Source: CAYNFH01 sp964396385 (lineage in GTDB: Bacteria; Armatimonadota; Chthonomonadetes; Chthonomonadales; CAJBBX01). From it: a DNA stretch of 9,693 nt. Position numbers and translations under genes: made by a program. Shown here piece by piece: positions 6,490-9,693 of the stretch. Under the pieces are notes generated by a model. The model ran no database searches and was not told the origin of the DNA. It worked only from the letters and a program-made list of their open reading frames with translations. The DNA lies in contig CAYNFH010000234.1 in assembly GCA_964396385.1 (NCBI GenBank), positions 1 through 9,693 on the forward strand, read 5' to 3'. Numbering within the stretch: position 1 is the first letter of the stretch; each line of letters opens with the position of its first letter.

Positions 6490-7323
6490 ATGCGGAACGC
6501 GAGCATTGGCGCGGCGGCGCTGCTATTGGCGCTGGCGGCGGCACCTGGACGCGCGGCAGAGATCTCATGGTCAAAGTCCTTCGACGCCGCCCTGTCCAGC
6601 GCAAAGACCAGCAACAAGCTGGTGATGGCGGACTTCTACACAGACTGGTGAGGGTGGTGTAAGAGGCTGGACAAAGACACCTACACGAATTCAAAGGTGA
6701 TCCAGCTCACGGAACAGTTTGTTCCGGTCAAGGTAAACGCGGAGAAAGAGGGCAAGGACGTCGCGGCGAAGTACAGCGTCGACGGTTTCCCAACGATACT
6801 GTTCATCACCGGATCCGGCGAAGTGGAGGCGAAGATGGTGGGCTACTCGCCTCCGGAATCGTTCTCCCAGCAGCTCCAGGCCATCTCGAAGGCGCACACG
6901 GAGTTCCCGAGCCTGCTGGCGAAGTTCAAGGCGAATCCGAATGACACGGATACCGCCCAGCAACTCGCCGTGATCTACGCGACGCGGGGCGATACCAAGG
7001 ACGCTCAGGCGATGCTGGACGTGGCGGCGAAGGGGAAGCCAAGCGAGGAGCTGGCCAAGACCTACAGCGCCGTCGGAGATGCGTACCAGAACGCGGACCA
7101 GTTCGACCGCGCCATACCGCTGTTCGATAGGGCGGCCCACATGGCCAAGGACCCGAACAACGTGGCCTATGCAGACATCAGCGCAGCGGTCTGCTATTTC
7201 CAGGCACGGAAGCCCGCCCAGGCGGTCCCCTACCTGAAAGCGATACTGGCGCTTCCCAATGCGCCGAAGGAGCTGCGCGACCAGGCGCAGCAGATGTTGG
7301 AGGCGGCGAGGCAGCGGCAGTAG
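6490..7323 (+). CDS. Exported thioredoxin-like protein with TPR tail; in-frame TGA at 6649-6651 read as probable selenocysteine
   Basis: A predicted extracytoplasmic thiol/selenol oxidoreductase of 277 residues if the TGA is read through. AGGAGG lies 5 nt before ATG 6490. Residues 1-23 are a signal peptide (MRNASIG, hydrophobic Ala/Leu stretch, GRAA before Glu24). The thioredoxin-like domain covers about 24 to 120. LVMADFYTDW (44-53) is followed by TGA (codon 54), then GWCKRLDKDTY. Relatives read W-C-x-W-C-K here, so the TGA replaces the nucleophilic first Cys, giving UGWC with Cys57 retained. The domain continues normally through FVPVKVNAEKE, KYSVDGFPTILF with cis-Pro101, and VGY. Residues from about 125 to 277 are TPR-like helix pairs (AYQNADQFDRAIPLFDRAA). 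A strong terminator follows the TAG stop. Function as a selenoprotein is inferred; a pseudogene created by one base change from TGC or TGT is the alternative. Confidence 0.8.
6649..6651 (+). other. Candidate selenocysteine codon (UGA) in UxxC motif
   Basis: The TGA is in frame, at the exact position of the first active-site Cys (DW-TGA-GWCK), with coding sequence intact on both sides. TGA is used as a normal stop at 2390, 6414, 8162 (minus) and 9099 (minus), which argues against general recoding. Confidence 0.7.
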
Positions 7324-7347
7324 GGCGAATCAGTGAGGTTGCGCAAG

Positions 7348-7376
7348 CGGGGCGGGGGATCGCATCCCCCGCCCCG
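7348..7376 (+). terminator. Strong hairpin terminator after the thioredoxin-like gene
   Basis: A perfect 13-bp stem, 7348-7360 with 7364-7376 (CGGGGCGGGGGAT against ATCCCCCGCCCCG), closes the 3-base loop CGC. It is 25 bp after the TAG stop and is followed by ATAATTTGT, a weak T-containing tract. It is the best terminator in the window. Confidence 0.82.
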
Positions 7377-7427
7377 ATAATTTGTATGCAGGTTACTGGA
7401 CCAAGACGGCCGGCGATGATTACCCGG

Positions 7428-7477
7428 CGACTGAAGTCGCAGGCAACAAGTCCGGGAAGGCCCCCTGCGGGGACTCG
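7428..7477. repeat. Dispersed two-hairpin element, copy A
   Basis: A 50-nt element starting GGCGACTGAAGTCGC. It aligns without gaps to copy B at 8992-9041. Each copy has a left palindrome (GCGACT/AGTCGC here) and a right stem built on CCCC-loop-GGGG. It sits just beyond the terminator, near the 3' end of the zinc-finger gene, with no ORF. The flanking 7377-7427 and 7478-7508 show nothing else. Confidence 0.65.
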
Positions 7478-7508
7478 GGAGCTGGGCGGCGGAGGCGCGC
7501 CCAGGAGC

Positions 7509-8129
7509 TCAGCGACCCATCGGGGAGGGTGGGCGGCCGACCGCGCTGTAGCCCCCACCCACTGCTCCGTATCCGCCGGGCATGGTCCGGCCCGGCATCC
7601 CCATTCCGCGCGGGGTGACTCCTGTGCCCCCGCCGGGCATGATCACGGTCGCGCCGCGGCCCCCGGGCACCGCTGCCGGCGCGCGCGTACCCAGCGGCAC
7701 CGGCGCTCCGGTGGAGCGGCCGCCCCCGCCTTTGAGCTTCGCGATGGACTCCGGCGCAACGTCGCGGCCCAGCAGGCTCCACAGCACGAAGAGCCATGCC
7801 GCGCCGCCGATGCCGATGAGCCAGAGGATCTTCTTCCGGTGGACGTTCGGGACCAGCCCGCGCCCCGAGCACTCGGTGCAGGTGACCGTTCCCTGACCCC
7901 CGCACGTATGGCAGTTCTCAGGAGCGTCGTTGAGGACGACCTTAGATTTGCCGGTGCCATCGCAGGAGATGCACTCCACCCGGCCCTTGCCGAAGCACTC
8001 CTTGCAAGCGACCAGCGGCTTAATGCTGACGGCGCCGCGGAACCGCGTCCAACGGGAAATGTCGGATTTGAGCTTGGCCTTAACCTCGGCCGCGCCCTCT
8101 TTTATACTTACCGGCGGTCCAAAATCCAT
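7509..8129 (-). CDS. Membrane-anchored protein with DnaJ-type CxxCxGxG zinc fingers and Gly/Pro-rich tail
   Basis: A 206-residue protein of unknown function. Residues 42-90 contain four CxxC pairs in the DnaJ central-domain style: CKECFGKG (42-49), CISCDGTG (53-60), CHTCGGQG (73-80) and CTECSGRG (84-91). Two zinc ions are expected. There is no J domain. A single transmembrane helix follows at about 101-120 after basic HRKK, so the zinc-finger end is probably cytoplasmic by the positive-inside rule. The remaining 85 residues are rich in Gly, Pro, Ala and Arg and probably disordered outside the membrane. ATG 8129 follows AGGGG 10 nt upstream. It lies only 30 bp after the pseudopilin stop on the same strand, so the two are probably co-transcribed. 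Such stand-alone Cys-rich domains usually bind proteins; a chaperone or assembly role for the pilin-like partner is a guess. Confidence 0.82.
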   Translation of the reverse strand: MDFGPPVSIKEGAAEVKAKLKSDISRWTRFRGAVSIKPLVACKECFGKGRVECISCDGTGKSKVVLNDAPENCHTCGGQGTVTCTECSGRGLVPNVHRKKILWLIGIGGAAWLFVLWSLLGRDVAPESIAKLKGGGGRSTGAPVPLGTRAPAAVPGGRGATVIMPGGGTGVTPRGMGMPGRTMPGGYGAVGGGYSAVGRPPSPMGR

Positions 8130-8159
8130 GGCGGAGTCCCCTTTGCCGCAGGCAGGCGA

Positions 8160-8825
8160 TCAGAAGGAGAATGGGTTGCCTTCCGGCAGGTTCTGCAGAT
8201 CCTGCTGGAACTGCGCCTCGGGCCGGTTCTTGGCGTGTCCGTCGAAGTAGAGGATATTGAACTGTCCCGGATGCGCGGCCCAGCCGGGCCAGTACGCCCA
8301 TCCGGTGGGGACCGGGTCCGCGACCGCAAAGGACGTGAGGTAGCGGTAGTCCCATAGCTCCACAAACCGGCTGGGCTCCGTTACGGCTGCCTCACTCCGG
8401 CCCGAGGCGAACCCGTTATAGATGTAGCTGAGGCCGGGCGATTTGGGATTGGAGTTGGCGGTCCAGCCCTTGTTGGACTTGCACTGGTAGATGCCCTTCT
8501 CCTTGGACGTGTAGGGGAAGATGGCCTCGGCCCAGTTGGCGTAGGGAGAGGTGGCCCAGTCCGGAACGCCGTAGGCGGAGTCCAGCCAGAAGGGACAGCA
8601 GGGCTGGATGTAGAGGTGATCCTGCGCAGGATAGGTTTCATCGTAGTCCTGCGTGTACATCATGAGCGCAAGGCCGAGTTGCTTCATGTTGGACAGGCAC
8701 ACGGTCTTGCGGGCCTGTTCGCGGGCCTGAGCGAATACCGGCATCAGCATGGAGGCGAGGATGCCGATGATCGCGATGACCACGAGGAGCTCGATGAGGG
8801 TAAAGCCAGCGCGGCGTTGGCGCAT
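8160..8825 (-). CDS. Type IV pilin-like / type II secretion pseudopilin-like protein with H-x9-DG motif (DUF1559-like)
   Basis: A 221-residue prepilin-like protein. The leader MRQRRAG is cut by prepilin peptidase between Gly7 and Phe8, giving mature FTLIELLVVIAIIGILAS with the usual Glu5. This starts a hydrophobic assembly helix to about residue 30, continuing into FAQAREQARKTVCLSNMKQLG. The globular part contains YTQDYDETYP (57-66), several aromatics and Cys pairs, and ends with the H-x9-DG motif (His185 to Asp195-Gly196). These features define the large family expanded in Armatimonadota and Planctomycetota. Its role is generally unproven; the protein should be membrane-anchored and exposed outside the inner membrane. 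GGAG lies upstream of ATG 8825, and a near-consensus promoter precedes it by about 80 nt. It is the first gene of a two-gene unit with the zinc-finger membrane protein. Confidence 0.93.
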   Translation of the reverse strand: MRQRRAGFTLIELLVVIAIIGILASMLMPVFAQAREQARKTVCLSNMKQLGLALMMYTQDYDETYPAQDHLYIQPCCPFWLDSAYGVPDWATSPYANWAEAIFPYTSKEKGIYQCKSNKGWTANSNPKSPGLSYIYNGFASGRSEAAVTEPSRFVELWDYRYLTSFAVADPVPTGWAYWPGWAAHPGQFNILYFDGHAKNRPEAQFQQDLQNLPEGNPFSF

Positions 8826-8912
8826 TAGTTTCTCCGGGTCGTCAGGGATCCGCGTAGGGACCGGGGACGTATCTGACCCCGTAAGCTGAATGGTTTGACG
8901 TGCTTGATTGGG

Positions 8913-8941
8913 ATTATACGGTCACAAATTCACCGCGTCAA
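8913..8941 (-). promoter_or_regulatory. Near-consensus sigma-70-type promoter for the pseudopilin gene
   Basis: On the minus strand, TTGACG (8941-8936), a 17-base spacer and TATAAT (8918-8913). The hexamers and spacing are identical to those of the promoter at 2389-2417. The expected start is near 8906, giving an untranslated leader of about 80 nt before ATG 8825. Confidence 0.8.
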
Positions 8942-8991
8942 GGGCGAGAGGGGACTGTGCCCCGGCGGGCCTTCGCCAGGCGAGGCTCCCT

Positions 8992-9041
8992 GGCGGCTAA
9001 AGTCGCGGGCAACAGGTACGCAAAGTCCCCCTACGGGGACT
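8992..9041. repeat. Dispersed two-hairpin element, copy B
   Basis: A 50-nt element starting GGCGGCTAAAGTCGC and matching copy A (7428-7477) base for base in length. The right half AGTCCCC-CTAC-GGGGACT is a perfect 7-bp stem with a 4-base loop. It lies in the 271-bp gap between the protease stop and the pseudopilin start, upstream of the promoter. A further GC-rich inverted sequence (GCCTTCGCC / GGCGAGGC, about 8969-8986) adjoins it on the left. Confidence 0.65.
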
Positions 9042-9096
9042 TGGGAAAGTGCAAAGAATCTGCCGGATGAATCATTGGATTTCCAGGCGGGCATAA

Positions 9097-9645
9097 TCAG
9101 TGCCGGCGGCGGTTGGTGGAGGGTCTGGCGTCGTTCTTTGGAGCGGTATCGGTGACGGCCGCGGCGCCGAGACTCTTCAGCGGCTCGAAGGCGAGGATCC
9201 TGCGCCCGTAGTCGATGGTGAGGCGGTAGCGCAGCAGCACGTCCGTGCCCAGGATGGCCGCTCCGGAGGAGAGGTTGCCAGCCTTGCCTTCCGAGATAAA
9301 GACCGCTTCCACCGAGCGGATCTTGAGCGCGCCGAGGTCCACTTCAGGCAGCTCCACCGCGCTCACCTTGGCGGGCTTGCCTTCCGGGCCGGTGATGTCC
9401 ACCAAGGTGGAGGACGCCAGCTTCATCCCCTTTGCCACGTCGGAAGGCAGCAGCGTTCCCACGGAGGCCGTGTCCACCAGGGCCTCCATCTTGCGCTTAT
9501 CGTTGATCTTAATCTGTACGAAGATTCTGCCGTCACGCAGCTCGAAGGGGACCTTCACGGCCTCCTTCGGCAGCGGTGCGAAGGGACGCCAAAAACTGAC
9601 TATCTGAGTCTCCGGGTCAATGGTAAGTACCATCAGGTCCAGCAC
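9097..9645 (-). CDS. Retropepsin-like aspartic protease domain protein, N-terminal part apparently missing
   Basis: A 182-residue ORF from GTG 9645 (ATG 9633 is an alternative); neither has a clear ribosome-binding site. The frame is blocked upstream by TAG at 9687-9685. The protease-like domain begins at about residue 33 (VPFELRDGRIFVQIKINDKRKMEALVDTAS in sense), with catalytic motif LVDTAS (56-61) instead of the usual DTGA/DTGS. It ends with the partner strand AILGTDVLLRYRLTIDYG. This matches the Asp_protease_2/retropepsin-like group, which work as dimers or as two-domain duplications. The first 20 residues (LMVLTIDPETQIVSFW) look like the last strands of a preceding, lost or out-of-window protease domain, and no signal peptide is present. 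The C-terminal tail is basic and low in complexity. Active or degenerate status cannot be settled here. Confidence 0.72.
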   Translation of the reverse strand: MLDLMVLTIDPETQIVSFWRPFAPLPKEAVKVPFELRDGRIFVQIKINDKRKMEALVDTASVGTLLPSDVAKGMKLASSTLVDITGPEGKPAKVSAVELPEVDLGALKIRSVEAVFISEGKAGNLSSGAAILGTDVLLRYRLTIDYGRRILAFEPLKSLGAAAVTDTAPKNDARPSTNRRRH

Positions 9646-9693
9646 CGGCGCGCCGGGCCAGATTGAGGGGGCTCCCAGGGGCGGCTAGGAAGT

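Noticed and set aside
6334..6651. Treating the 5' half and the 3' half (6697-7323) of the thioredoxin-like gene as two separate genes
   Set aside because: The two parts are in the same frame, joined by a single TGA at the active-site Cys. The second ORF's GTG has no ribosome-binding site and would start in the middle of the thioredoxin fold.
6649..6651. General reassignment of TGA to Trp or Gly in this organism
   Set aside because: TGA ends the glycosylase, glycoside hydrolase, pseudopilin and protease genes at sensible positions, so it works as a stop here.
7386..8357. A 323-codon plus-strand open frame
   Set aside because: It runs antisense to the zinc-finger and pseudopilin genes, both clearly recognised, and has the Arg/Ala/Pro-rich composition of a shadow frame.
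7428..9041. Insertion sequence or composite transposon bounded by the two 50-nt elements
   Set aside because: The elements are in direct orientation, no transposase lies between or beside them, and the enclosed genes look like ordinary chromosomal genes.

Overview
The window is GC-rich bacterial chromosome. It holds nine protein genes on both strands, with repeat-filled gaps between convergent genes. The best taxonomic hint is the prepilin-like protein at 8160-8825. Its FTLIE start followed by a 'CLSNMKQLGLALMMYTQDYDETYP'-type segment and an H-x9-DG motif is typical of the very large DUF1559-like families of Armatimonadota, and to a lesser degree Planctomycetota. This is an inference from one protein style, not a phylogenetic placement.

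Layout, left to right: the 3' part of dapB (lysine/diaminopimelate synthesis, +, cut by the window edge); a convergent terminator-like hairpin; a secreted six-bladed beta-propeller protein (-); a divergent Mug/TDG-like DNA glycosylase (+); a near-consensus promoter overlapping that gene's stop codon and a roughly 220-nt structured leader; an exported zinc metallopeptidase resembling the anthrax lethal factor catalytic domain (+); a 421-bp repeat-rich gap; ribosomal protein L25/Ctc (-); a divergent family-GHL6-like glycoside hydrolase with a trimerisation-like domain (+); an exported thioredoxin-like/TPR protein (+); a strong terminator; a two-gene minus-strand unit (pseudopilin, then a membrane-anchored DnaJ-type zinc-finger protein); and finally a retropepsin-like aspartic protease (-) whose N-terminal part looks incomplete.

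The most striking observation is in the thioredoxin-like gene (6490-7323). An in-frame TGA at 6649-6651 sits exactly where the first cysteine of the CxxC active site belongs (DW-TGA-GWCK). The reading frame continues cleanly after it through the cis-proline strand and a TPR tail. TGA is an ordinary stop in at least four other genes here, so the simplest reading is a selenocysteine codon (UxxC redox centre) and an exported selenoprotein. A point-mutated pseudogene is the main alternative. A conventional caller would split or truncate this gene.

Other structure not explained by genes: a short-long-short-long hairpin repeat array at 3354-3458, a second local direct repeat at 3564-3660, and a gap-free dispersed 50-nt two-hairpin element present at 7428-7477 and 8992-9041. 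Two promoters share TTGACG-N17-TATAAT (before the metallopeptidase and before the pseudopilin). There is no evidence for CRISPR, tRNA, rRNA, transposase or phage genes.
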